A DNA stretch of 49,433 nucleotides from a virus, in IMG/VR virus record IMGVR_UViG_3300037189_030898, positions 1 to 49,433 of that record; one strand, 5' to 3'. A program made the translations under genes and the position numbers. This document shows positions 15,266 through 23,106 of the stretch, piece after piece. Within the stretch, counting starts at the first letter, position 1; every line of letters begins with the position of its first letter. Below the pieces are notes generated by a model. That model did not search any database, had not been told where the DNA came from, and saw only the letters and a list, made by a program, of their open reading frames with translations.

Positions 15266-16857
15266 TATTTTTTTGCTAATTTTTTTATTTTTAGTGCATC
15301 TAAAAAATATTGAGGCACATTTTTATTTTCAAGAATTTGATCAAAACACTCGTCTAAGATATAGGTCTCTGCCCAATCGTCATCGTTTCTTATTGATCTA
15401 CCATATGCTTGCAAAAGGTCCACCAGGGTCTTCCAATTGTACCACTCTGGGCGAGTATCTAACCGTTTCTTTATCTTTGTACTAACAAGATTTGGAAAAG
15501 GTACTTTTAGGATTACTTGAAATCTAGAAAGTTCATCCTTTAAGTCGACACCATTAATCATTGATGGAGAGACAAGTACTGTTTCTAGACTAGAAGTTAA
15601 GTGATCGGCTAGTGATTTTTCTCTAGTAAAGGAATCATGAAAGATTAGTCGTTTATCTTTTATCGAACCTTGTATCCATTTACTGAATTCATAGTTAGAG
15701 GTATGGATAATTCCTTTATGCTCATGATTCTTTTCTAGTATTTTTCCTATTATTGGAATTGCTCTAGCAAAAGTCTCCTTCTTATTATAGTAGGACATTT
15801 TGCCAAATTTCAAATATATTACTGGTCGAGCCTCCGCTTTAAATGGACAAGGTAGAGCAAGATAAGTTGATTCATGATCTTCTATTCCCATAATAAATGA
15901 AAATAATTCACGATCAAGTAGAGTACCTGACATTAGGATCACATGGTCATATTGGTCCCAGAATAATTCCTTAAGATAAAGATTTCCCCAAATAGGCTCA
16001 ACGATAATTCGGGTCTTGCCGTATTGATCTAGATCTTTTTCAAATGTCCAATTGGTTTTATAGTTTTCTTTATCGTTAACAAATCGATTATACTTACACA
16101 TTGACTTATCAACATGATCAGCTTTCTTAATTAGCTCAATCTTCTTTTTCTTAGCTCTAGTCTCTTTGGCTTCATCCAATAGTTCGCCTGCCTTTTGCTC
16201 TAGAAGAGGAACAAGTATACTACTTGTCCAGGCAGATAATTCCTGAAGAGACGAAACATTATCAAGATCACGTTCCATCCAATCTTGCCAAATATCCAAT
16301 ATTTTTAAACTACGTTCAGAATATGTAGATAGAATAAAATCACAAAATGTTTCCTCAAATGCATGGGCTTCATCAATTATTAGAAGCTTTGAATTGCGTT
16401 CAGCCATCATCTCCGGCGAATACATAGAATATGCAGTAACTAGGTGGAAATTTGCAAGACTGACAGGACTCTTTAGAAATTTAGATTGTGCAATCTTATG
16501 GGGGCATATATTACACCGCTTTTCATTTGCTTTATTAATTACTTGTGCATCGCCACAACCCATACCTTGAGTACGACACCAATAATTATTTTTACCTTTA
16601 AGATTAGCAGCAAAAGTAAAATCTTTTACGTATTGATCTTGTAGAATTTTAGTATTGGTAACAATATCAGTTTTTGATTTTTTAGAGTGTTCACCACGAT
16701 ACCACTCTGCAACCATGATTGCAGCATAAGATTTTCCTACACCAGTTGGAGCATCCACCATAATAAATTTTTTGCCATCCTTAATAGATGACTTTACAAA
16801 GTCCAATATTTGGACTTGTTGGGGTCTTGGTGAAAACTCAAGAGGAATATCACTCAT
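15265..16857 (-). CDS. DinG/XPD-like Fe-S DNA helicase
   Basis: A 530-residue superfamily 2 helicase. Walker A is DAPTGVGKS (35-43). Four cysteines (C94, C101, C115, C118) are placed as in the 4Fe-4S domain of XPD/DinG. DEAH is at 162-165, and motif VI is QAYGRSIRNDDDW near the C terminus. These enzymes unwind 5'-3' and clear R-loops, D-loops or G-quadruplexes. Here it sits in a DNA-maintenance operon with topoisomerase and a DNA glycosylase, so it may remove transcription or repair blocks. Its ATG overlaps the stop of the upstream 60-residue gene (ATGA). Confidence 0.88.
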   Translation of the reverse strand: MSDIPLEFSPRPQQVQILDFVKSSIKDGKKFIMVDAPTGVGKSYAAIMVAEWYRGEHSKKSKTDIVTNTKILQDQYVKDFTFAANLKGKNNYWCRTQGMGCGDAQVINKANEKRCNICPHKIAQSKFLKSPVSLANFHLVTAYSMYSPEMMAERNSKLLIIDEAHAFEETFCDFILSTYSERSLKILDIWQDWMERDLDNVSSLQELSAWTSSILVPLLEQKAGELLDEAKETRAKKKKIELIKKADHVDKSMCKYNRFVNDKENYKTNWTFEKDLDQYGKTRIIVEPIWGNLYLKELFWDQYDHVILMSGTLLDRELFSFIMGIEDHESTYLALPCPFKAEARPVIYLKFGKMSYYNKKETFARAIPIIGKILEKNHEHKGIIHTSNYEFSKWIQGSIKDKRLIFHDSFTREKSLADHLTSSLETVLVSPSMINGVDLKDELSRFQVILKVPFPNLVSTKIKKRLDTRPEWYNWKTLVDLLQAYGRSIRNDDDWAETYILDECFDQILENKNVPQYFLDALKIKKLAKK

Positions 16858-17036
16858 ATTGTAGGTTCCAGTTTTTTCATTATTATTTTAATGTCCTCCT
16901 TAATCTCCCTTATTGAAGGGTCAAGTGAATTTTTTAATTCTTCCTTATTCATTGATTCAAAGACTTGACGACAACACTCTTTAATTATCGTACGTTCTCT
17001 TTTTGAAAAACCAGGTTTTAACAGTCTTCTAAACAT
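16854..17036 (-). CDS. Unknown small basic helical protein, 60 residues
   Basis: Sequence elements include MFRRLLKPGFSKRERTI and CCRQVFESMNKEELK; highly charged and predicted helical. Its stop overlaps the helicase ATG (ATGA), which implies coupling. TATAAATA lies only 8-15 bases upstream (17044-17051), much closer to the start than other late motifs here. Function unknown. Confidence 0.5.
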   Translation of the reverse strand: MFRRLLKPGFSKRERTIIKECCRQVFESMNKEELKNSLDPSIREIKEDIKIIMKKLEPTI

Positions 17037-17074
17037 TATGCATTATTTATAGGGTACAGTAATAAAACTCAAAA

Positions 17075-17869
17075 TTAGTGGGAGGTTTTAAGTTGACTCT
17101 CATGATACCACATTCTTCTACCGTTTTTGTCAGTAAACCATTGGCCTTTGCCATAGCACTGCATCCACTCATCAAAACCTCCTTCTGGAACCTGGAATGG
17201 ATTCGTCCAATCTTTTAATTGACCTCCACCTAGCACATAGGCTTCCCTAGGTAGTTGTTCACATAGCTCAAGTATTGCAGGATTCACGGTAAGCGCAGTA
17301 CGTGCATCTATGAAAGGATCCTGCTCTGCATGGAAGAGAATCTCAGCTCGGAGATAGTTTCCTATCCCATTGAAATATAGTTGATTCATGAGCACAAGAT
17401 GAATAGGTTTATCGAATTCTTTCTTGTATAGATTAAGTAGGATGTTTTCTCGAAATTGGCTTGGTTCTTTTACTGGACACGGTCCTCTGTTAGTAGACCA
17501 GTCGTCAACTACCTTCCATCTAGCAAATCGACGAGTGTCAACTAGACATAGACTATAGTTGTCAATACTACTAAATTTCATGTGAGTATGTTTAGGCATA
17601 TAGTCACGGTGACATAGTGCCCAATGACCAGACATGCCCATTGAACAGCTAATCTTCATAAATACTTCACCTCCTTGAATTAGTGAGAGCAATAACTCCT
17701 TACCTCTAGACTCAGAAGTGATCCTAAATATTTGAAGATCGGTTGGCTGGACAATTCCTAGTTTACGACTCATGGCACTTTCTGAAAAAGCGATTGACGT
17801 AAAATCTTTTTTCTCACAGGCGGAATTTATAAAATCCGCCATTATTTTTATTTCTGCTAGTTCTGGCAT
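17075..17869 (-). CDS. Fpg/Nei-family DNA glycosylase/AP lyase with zincless finger
   Basis: A 264-residue protein. It begins MPELAEIKIM, placing the catalytic Pro2 and Glu3 as in Fpg/Nei. The helix-two-turn-helix is QLYFNGIGNYLRAEILFHAEQDPF, and the C-terminal hairpin FTDKNGRRMWYHESQ carries the Arg that contacts DNA. The usual four zinc cysteines are absent (only one, in MQCYGKGQW). This is therefore a zincless finger, as known for plant Fpg, NEIL1 and mimivirus Nei. It would remove oxidised bases and nick the backbone. It lies upstream of the helicase/topoisomerase operon, on the same strand. Confidence 0.9.
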   Translation of the reverse strand: MPELAEIKIMADFINSACEKKDFTSIAFSESAMSRKLGIVQPTDLQIFRITSESRGKELLLSLIQGGEVFMKISCSMGMSGHWALCHRDYMPKHTHMKFSSIDNYSLCLVDTRRFARWKVVDDWSTNRGPCPVKEPSQFRENILLNLYKKEFDKPIHLVLMNQLYFNGIGNYLRAEILFHAEQDPFIDARTALTVNPAILELCEQLPREAYVLGGGQLKDWTNPFQVPEGGFDEWMQCYGKGQWFTDKNGRRMWYHESQLKTSH

Positions 17870-17903
17870 ATTATTAAAATACTAAAAAAATCGACATAGT
17901 TAA

Positions 17904-17920
17904 GATAAATAATAAAAAAA
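17904..17920 (+). promoter_or_regulatory. Late promoter-like motif before annexin-like gene
   Basis: gataaataataaaaaaa, with ATAAATA at 17905-17911, 25 bases before ATG 17930. It is the same motif as before other late genes in the window. Confidence 0.7.
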
Positions 17921-17929
17921 TATTAGAAC

Positions 17930-18328
17930 ATGAGTTTTGTACTTAATTTTAAAAACTGGTCTAAAGTAAACGAAGAAGCGATGGATGCAACTGCTGCAAA
18001 TAATGGAACTAAAGCATTTAACGCAATTAGAGCAGCAATGTCTGGAATTGGAACGGATGAACCTGGTGTTGAAAAGGGAGTAATGATGATCTTAACATTA
18101 GAAGATTATAAGACATGTCTAGCTTTAGTAAAAGCAGCAAGTACTATGTTTGATACATATGAGACGATCATGGAATATATTGCAACTGACATGAGTTATG
18201 GTGATGAGTATGATGAAGATCAGGCAGCACCGGTTCAAAACTGGGGACAACTGGACAATAATCCATATTTAAACAGAATGTCCGCTCACTTACGAAAATT
18301 TAGCGGAAAAGAAGTTATTTGGAAATAA
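17930..18328 (+). CDS. Tagged, probably packaged protein with annexin-like repeat
   Basis: A 132-residue protein. The N terminus MSFVLNFKNWSKVNE resembles the T4 capsid-targeting peptide and is nearly the same as that of the 531-residue protein at 19170; cleavage after the V-N-E site is possible. Residues about 28-65, AFNAIRAAMSGIGTDE and onward to VMMILTLEDY, resemble one annexin repeat (KALRKAMKGLGTDE..I..IL), including the GxGT calcium-loop start. It is monocistronic, between a late motif and a bidirectional terminator. I infer it is an internal head protein; the annexin similarity is by eye and limited to one repeat. Confidence 0.5.
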   Translation: MSFVLNFKNWSKVNEEAMDATAANNGTKAFNAIRAAMSGIGTDEPGVEKGVMMILTLEDYKTCLALVKAASTMFDTYETIMEYIATDMSYGDEYDEDQAAPVQNWGQLDNNPYLNRMSAHLRKFSGKEVIWK

Positions 18329-18349
18329 GAATAAATTTTTTAATCAAAT

Positions 18350-18379
18350 AAAAAAGCATCACCTTTGTGATGCTTTTTT
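18350..18379. terminator. Bidirectional terminator
   Basis: Inverted repeat aaaaaagcatcac / gtgatgctttttt around a short loop (18350-18362, 18367-18379). A tract on one side and T tract on the other serve both the + annexin-like gene and the converging - rhomboid gene, whose stop codon lies inside the hairpin. Confidence 0.85.
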
Positions 18380-19093
18380 GATTAATAAGAAAAGTAAACC
18401 TGTTACAAATCCTCCAATGTGAGCATAGTCACTACCATCAAGGATATTAGTATTCTTGAATATGCTGAATAGTGTAAATCCTATACAATATGCCGCAAGT
18501 AAATTAAAGCCAATCTTTTTCAAGTTAGTTAAGTTCAATAGCAAATAGATTGCAATAATTCCATAAAGAGCAGAAGACGCTCCGCATGTTTTAGAAATCA
18601 CTCGATTATATTCTCTAACTATTACTATATCACTTTCATCAAGAGTAGATAAGTATTCTTGAGATACTCTGTGATCATTTATCTCAATAGTAGAAGGTTT
18701 AATATGTAGAGCTGAAAGCGACTTTTCAATCTTTTGCTTGTTTTGGTGATATGCATAGTTTGTTGTAGAGTATCCAACAATTCCACATAATATATAGATC
18801 AAAAACATATTCTTGGTTCCAAACTTTACTTCAATTGACGGAGCAAAGATTAAGAATAGAATCATATTAAACAAGATATGAGTAAAATTGATAGAGTGAG
18901 TGAATCCACTAGTGATTATAGCAAGAGGATTAAAATACTCAGAATAGGTAGGATATGCACCAAGATAGTTAGTCAAATTAATACTAGCACAATAGTAAGT
19001 AACTAGTGTTAATGCATAAACGAGTAAGTTTATTGAAACCAGGTATTTTACTCCGATTGGAAGTGAAGATACATATTTTTTAATTGCTTTCAT
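18359..19093 (-). CDS. Rhomboid-family intramembrane serine protease
   Basis: A 244-residue protein from ATG 19093; an earlier in-frame ATG at 19135 would add 14 residues. About six membrane helices. TM2 has the HxxxN pattern (FTHILFNMILF, His72/Asn76) followed by EVKFGTKNMFLIY. The catalytic motif GASSALYG is at 171-178 (Ser173), and the catalytic His in YAHIGGFVTG is at 225. All residues for activity are present. A soluble loop of about 55 residues (YHQNKQ...VISKT) precedes the Ser helix and is unusual. Rhomboids cut transmembrane substrates. The gene stands alone on the minus strand between late + genes, like an inserted accessory cassette. It may act on host or virion membrane proteins. 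Confidence 0.88.
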   Translation of the reverse strand: MKAIKKYVSSLPIGVKYLVSINLLVYALTLVTYYCASINLTNYLGAYPTYSEYFNPLAIITSGFTHSINFTHILFNMILFLIFAPSIEVKFGTKNMFLIYILCGIVGYSTTNYAYHQNKQKIEKSLSALHIKPSTIEINDHRVSQEYLSTLDESDIVIVREYNRVISKTCGASSALYGIIAIYLLLNLTNLKKIGFNLLAAYCIGFTLFSIFKNTNILDGSDYAHIGGFVTGLLFLLIKKASQR

Positions 19094-19140
19094 ACACTCT
19101 ATTTTAATTCTAAAATACATAAAAAAGTAGGTCATTTAAA

Positions 19141-19160
19141 AAATAAATAACTAAAAAAGT
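19141..19160 (+). promoter_or_regulatory. Late promoter-like motif before 531-residue tagged protein
   Basis: aaataaataactaaaaaagt, with ATAAATA at 19143-19149, 27 bases before ATG 19170. It is placed back to back with the rhomboid gene start. Confidence 0.65.
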
Positions 19161-19169
19161 ATTTTTATT

Positions 19170-20765
19170 ATGTCATACTTATTAAATTACAAAAATTGGA
19201 GAACTCTCCATGAATCAGTGTCTCTAAATGAATCATTAGACACAAATATTCTTACTTGGGCTTCAGCTATACCTAGTGTTAAAATAGGAAATGAAATAAT
19301 TGGATCAGCTGATGATACAACGATTACTCTTAATTTAGATAAGACTCAAAATAATGCTACTTTTGAGACTATGACACGGATAGTCGGGCAAGAGGCATTA
19401 CCTAATTTTATATTTGGAAATAGCAATATCAATAGTGAACTTAAGTATGAAAGAATGTTTGGATTAATTTTAGCTGGACTCGGTCAGTATGCTGGATCAT
19501 TTGATGCTATCTCAGATGTTAGTAAAATTGAGGCACTTATACCTAAACTTAATTTTAGTTTAACGAAATCCCCTGAACCAATACAATTAATTGGAAAATC
19601 GTCAGAGATGATTGACACTGAAGGACTAGTACAATTTGGACAAAGAATTCTTACTCCAGGAATTACTAAGTCGTCTACTGTACGTAGCATATGTGGATAT
19701 ATTAATGCATTTAATCTTCAAAACTGGGCATCCGGTTCCTTTGAACAATATGATCCGACTAAAATATTAACATCTGAAAACATAGTTAACTTAACTTCAT
19801 CTAATAGAGAAGTACTAACTGTAGAAAAAGGATATGTGATATTAGTTAGTCCAGCAAGTTCAAGCTTAACTGGCGGAGATAGAGGAACCACTACTGAGTT
19901 GACACAAGGAGAAGAGGCAAAAACTGGATCAGTAGCTATTGCATTTACTACAGGTAGAGCAGATATTGATGATAAAGGAGTTAAAGTTGATGCAACTCAC
20001 CCTAATGTAAAAGAGATTGGTGATAAAATCATTAGTTATTTAGGAGACTCCGGTATTGCTGATACAATGACACTTATTTCATCAGCAAGTCCAGACTATG
20101 GAACTATTAAAAATGTAACAGGCTGGGAGAAATCATATGTAAAAGGTACAACTGGAACATCTGATCCTGGTGCTGGAGCAGATGACGCAGGTAAAAATAT
20201 AAAACTTGCGTACGATAGAGGTGTTACTTTTAGAAATGCATTAACTGCATATTTAGGAGGACACTTAAAAGCTAACAGTATTTCAGTTTCTTGGAAGATA
20301 TCAACGGCTGAACCAAATGGAGGAAAAAATATCTCCTACTCAATTGCAACAAAGAGTGTTGCCGCTCAACCAATTACTAAAACTACTTATCAAGGAGCAA
20401 AGGTAGCGATTAATAAAGCAGACAATGGAATCTATGTATACAAGGTTAAGTTTAATGCTGCTGCACTTGTAGAAGCAGGAAAGGGTAAATCTCAACCATA
20501 TGAATCGTTAAAAATAGGAGATATGATTAGAATCAAAGGAGCTCTAACTGATCCTAGAACAGGTAAAACTGTTTTTAGTGATAAAGGAAAGGACGAAGTT
20601 GAAGTAAAAGTAACACGAGTAGAGGATAATAAAGTATATGTACAAGTGCCTAAGAAAGATGAAGATGATAAAGTGATCGAAGGTCAATTTGTAGATAAAG
20701 AAATCGTTAAAGAAAGATACCTCGGATTAGCTGCAAAACAGGCTAAACCTGTAGCCGGCGTTTAA
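19170..20765 (+). CDS. Large tagged, probably packaged protein; possible OmpA-like domain
   Basis: A 531-residue protein. It begins MSYLLNYKNWRTLHE, closely similar to the start of the annexin-like protein at 17930 and ending in a possible cleavage site (L-H-E). The region about 250-400 has VAIAFTTGRADIDDKG, TMTLISSASPDYG and NIKLAYDRGVTFRNALTAYL. Its order recalls the OmpA C-terminal peptidoglycan-binding fold (strand, helix, then a LSxxRAxAVxxYL-like helix), but the match is weak. The last 130 residues look like a beta-barrel (IRIKGALTDPRTGK...VEVKVTRVEDNKVYVQV). I infer an internal head protein, perhaps one that meets the cell wall after injection. Confidence 0.5.
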   Translation: MSYLLNYKNWRTLHESVSLNESLDTNILTWASAIPSVKIGNEIIGSADDTTITLNLDKTQNNATFETMTRIVGQEALPNFIFGNSNINSELKYERMFGLILAGLGQYAGSFDAISDVSKIEALIPKLNFSLTKSPEPIQLIGKSSEMIDTEGLVQFGQRILTPGITKSSTVRSICGYINAFNLQNWASGSFEQYDPTKILTSENIVNLTSSNREVLTVEKGYVILVSPASSSLTGGDRGTTTELTQGEEAKTGSVAIAFTTGRADIDDKGVKVDATHPNVKEIGDKIISYLGDSGIADTMTLISSASPDYGTIKNVTGWEKSYVKGTTGTSDPGAGADDAGKNIKLAYDRGVTFRNALTAYLGGHLKANSISVSWKISTAEPNGGKNISYSIATKSVAAQPITKTTYQGAKVAINKADNGIYVYKVKFNAAALVEAGKGKSQPYESLKIGDMIRIKGALTDPRTGKTVFSDKGKDEVEVKVTRVEDNKVYVQVPKKDEDDKVIEGQFVDKEIVKERYLGLAAKQAKPVAGV

Positions 20766-20781
20766 AACAAGCTTATTAATT

Positions 20782-20812
20782 AAAAAGGGAATCTTAACGA
20801 TTCCCTTTTTTT
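20782..20812. terminator. Bidirectional terminator
   Basis: Inverted repeat aaaaagggaatc / gattccctttttt with a 5-base loop. It serves the + gene ending at 20765 and the converging CAP-domain gene, whose stop is in the stem. Confidence 0.85.
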
Positions 20813-21345
20813 GTTACTTGACATACGTAGTCATTGTATGTAGTATGCCCTTTATCCAGTGCATGATAAGTTGCATCTAATCTAAGTTCACCAGTCTTGG
20901 GATTGATTATGATAATTGAAACAATTGTAGCAATGTTATATTCAGGTCGAGATATTGCTCTTTCATGAGTAGGAGAGTGAATCCATCCCTGAACCGTTTT
21001 TTCAGCAAGAGTTTCATAATCTAGGTCATGAACTTCATTGATTACAAATAATGCATTTTTTCCAGAAGTAATAAAAGTATATAAACATTCAGCATTACTC
21101 CAATAACCTACGCTATCTGAGTGAGTCGGCCAAGTTTTAACTATATTTCGATATGCTACTCGAGTACAAAAATCTCTCATTAACGAGTCCTCAAATACAG
21201 CAAATGCTTTTGCTCCTTTGGAGATTCGATATTCATTGATTTTTTTCCAAATAAGAGAGTCTAATTTAGTGGATTCAATTCTTTCAATTTGAGAGATTGA
21301 AGAGAATGAAAGTAATGCAAAGAATGCTATTGCTATTGTTTTCAT
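20794..21345 (-). CDS. Secreted CAP/SCP-like domain protein
   Basis: A 183-residue protein from ATG 21345 (MKTIAIAFFALLSFSSIS, a clean signal peptide); an in-frame ATG at 21375 would spoil the signal. The mature part has CAP-superfamily order: SLIWKKINEYRISKGAK (first helix), a WPTHSDS His, NAECLYT (Glu), and AEKTVQGWIHSPTHERAIS, the xGWxxSPxHxxxI hallmark. CAP proteins are exported and some bind lipids or cut peptides; a phage role is unknown. Like the rhomboid gene it is a single minus-strand cassette between late + genes. Confidence 0.75.
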   Translation of the reverse strand: MKTIAIAFFALLSFSSISQIERIESTKLDSLIWKKINEYRISKGAKAFAVFEDSLMRDFCTRVAYRNIVKTWPTHSDSVGYWSNAECLYTFITSGKNALFVINEVHDLDYETLAEKTVQGWIHSPTHERAISRPEYNIATIVSIIIINPKTGELRLDATYHALDKGHTTYNDYVCQVTKKGNR

Positions 21346-21404
21346 GATAAAACTTTTAATTTGTTTATATAGCAATAATACAACAAATTCTCGAATTTTA
21401 AAAA

Positions 21405-21420
21405 GATAAATAATAAAAAA
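21405..21420 (+). promoter_or_regulatory. Late promoter-like motif before 76-residue gene
   Basis: gataaataataaaaaa, with ATAAATA at 21406-21412, 25 bases before ATG 21431. It would drive the small-protein/389-residue operon. Confidence 0.7.
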
Positions 21421-21430
21421 TTCAATTGTA

Positions 21431-21661
21431 ATGGCAAATCCAGTTATGAACTACAACCAGTTTATGGCAGCATTCAAAAAAGCTGAAACGGGATACCGTG
21501 GAAAAGCAAACGTTGGTGCTAATGATAAAACAGGTTCTATGAAAATTAACCAAGGTTTGGTTGAAGGTCCAGTTAAAGGAAAAGGTACTCCTCAACTTGA
21601 CAAGTACACTAAACAATACATGACTACTGCGAAGAATAAAAACGTAGTTGGTAAGAAGTAA
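21431..21661 (+). CDS. Small basic late protein, 76 residues
   Basis: Very lysine-rich and disordered-looking (KAETGYRGKANVGANDKTG ... TKQYMTTAKNKNVVGKK). The N terminus MANPVMNYNQFMAAFKKAE partly resembles the putative capsid-targeting tag (NYNQF) but lacks a good x-x-Glu cleavage site at the expected place. A basic internal head protein that binds DNA would fit; this is inferred. It is first in a late operon. Confidence 0.45.
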   Translation: MANPVMNYNQFMAAFKKAETGYRGKANVGANDKTGSMKINQGLVEGPVKGKGTPQLDKYTKQYMTTAKNKNVVGKK

Positions 21662-21679
21662 TTAACAAAATCTAAGACT

Positions 21680-21937
21680 ATGAATAGATTAATTACAAGC
21701 TTTGAGCAATATGCTCTACTTGAAAAGAAGGGCGACCTTAAGAAGCTAGTCGGAAAAGATGAAGACGAAGAACTTACAGTAAATGACGCTAAGAAAATTG
21801 GCGTTAAAGTTGCTAATATGGAAGGTGAAGACAAGAAGAAATTTGTTGGAATTATTAACTTTTTAGGGGCTTCATGTAATATCTATAACGAGCTTTGGAA
21901 GAACTATAAACGTACACGAGACCGTAAAAAAGACTAA
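21680..21937 (+). CDS. Small tagged late protein, 85 residues
   Basis: It begins MNRLITSFEQYALLE, matching the putative capsid-targeting pattern, with a possible cleavage after L-L-E. The remainder is charged and helical (KKGDLKKLVGKDEDEELT; KRTRDRKKD basic end). It follows the 76-residue gene by 18 bases, and its stop overlaps the next ATG (TAATG). Probable internal or core head protein; no domain recognised. Confidence 0.5.
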   Translation: MNRLITSFEQYALLEKKGDLKKLVGKDEDEELTVNDAKKIGVKVANMEGEDKKKFVGIINFLGASCNIYNELWKNYKRTRDRKKD

Positions 21938-23106
21938 TGAATAAAGTATTTGAAAAAGCGTATTCTGATGAAATTAGTTCAAAGGACGGAGGTTTCATCT
22001 TTCAAGCTATCTTAAATTATGACTTAACTTGGTCAATAATAGATGGCGAAACTGCTCTTGATCAAAAAAATATTCAAGGCTGGTTAAAGCAGGTCGACGT
22101 TTTTCCGGATATGAAATTTGATGAGGGTCATGCGACCCTCACTTATATTATCCTGAGTGAAGTAAATCTACTTAAAAGAAAGTTTGAACTTGCGAGTGAA
22201 GCAATTAAGAGATTACTTAATCCTGACTATGCTAAAGAAATGGATGGTCTTCCTGCAGAACAAGCACCTGAAGAGGAAATACCAAAACCGGTTGAGTCTG
22301 ACTTAACTGACGATGATTGGAATAACTTATTACCCGCAGGCCCAGCTGATCCATTGGGTTTACCTGCACCACAAAAGCAGTTAGGCCAAGGTCAAAAACA
22401 GCTTGGGGCTGGACAAAAGATGTTAGGTCAAGGTCAAGCTATGCTACCTGCACCACAAAAACAATTACCTCCAGCTACTTCTGAATCAAGAGTAGATGAA
22501 GTTCTCTTCACTACTAAATTGACATCAGCTCAAATCAAGGCAATTAACGATAAGTATTTTAAGAATACTCGATATGAAGTTAGATTTACAGTAAATAGAA
22601 TGGTGCTTCGTGAAGTTTCAACAAGTGGACTCGATACAGGTTCACCAAATGTTACTCTAAAACTTTCTACTGGAATGGTGGATACACTTGATGGAACTGC
22701 AATTAATAGCTGGGACGGATTTAATGTTAAGGTGACTGGTAAAAATACTCTATTTAACGATCAATCCCTGACAATCAATAACCAGACTGACCCTAAGATC
22801 TCTGAGATCCTAGTATATGATCCAATTGAAAACGTAAATGAATTAATTTTTAGAACAATATTACCTTCACTAGTGATTGACTTTAAAGGAGACAGGGTAC
22901 AAATTGATAATTATTCTAATAGATCTTCACAAGTATCGATTAGATCAAATATAGATTTTGATAATTTGTTTAATATTGAAGATACTTTACAGTCTGAAAT
23001 AGTTGATACTGAAGAGGGAGAAGATACTGAACAGGAAGATGAGACGATAGAAACGTCAGAACCAGTATTGCCCAAACAAAATATTGAGTCAAAGACAAAT
23101 AAATAA
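21937..23106 (+). CDS. Unknown late structural protein with Q/G/P-rich repeat linker
   Basis: A 389-residue protein, translationally coupled to the previous gene (TAATG). The N-terminal domain of about 100 residues is helical. A low-complexity linker follows at about 135-185, with repeats like LPAPQKQLGQGQ and LGAGQKMLGQGQ. Then comes a beta-rich domain (about 190-335: YEVRFTVNRMVLREVS; NVTLKLSTGMVDTLDG) and an acidic C terminus (EEGEDTEQEDETIE). The two-domain-plus-linker architecture and the position before the tube gene suggest a virion protein, but its place in the particle is unknown. Confidence 0.5.
   Translation: MNKVFEKAYSDEISSKDGGFIFQAILNYDLTWSIIDGETALDQKNIQGWLKQVDVFPDMKFDEGHATLTYIILSEVNLLKRKFELASEAIKRLLNPDYAKEMDGLPAEQAPEEEIPKPVESDLTDDDWNNLLPAGPADPLGLPAPQKQLGQGQKQLGAGQKMLGQGQAMLPAPQKQLPPATSESRVDEVLFTTKLTSAQIKAINDKYFKNTRYEVRFTVNRMVLREVSTSGLDTGSPNVTLKLSTGMVDTLDGTAINSWDGFNVKVTGKNTLFNDQSLTINNQTDPKISEILVYDPIENVNELIFRTILPSLVIDFKGDRVQIDNYSNRSSQVSIRSNIDFDNLFNIEDTLQSEIVDTEEGEDTEQEDETIETSEPVLPKQNIESKTNK
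22361..22470 (+). repeat. Short degenerate coding repeat (QKQLGQG type)
   Basis: Repeats of about 7 codons encoding QKQLGQG, QKQLGAG, QKMLGQG and similar, flanked by two copies of PAPQKQL. It forms a flexible linker and is a likely site for copy-number variation between related phages. Confidence 0.65.

Noticed and set aside
17044-17051. TATAAATA on the minus strand before the 60-residue gene
   Set aside because: It matches T4 late promoters exactly, but the distance to the start (14 bases) differs from the consistent 23-28 of the others, so a chance match is likely.
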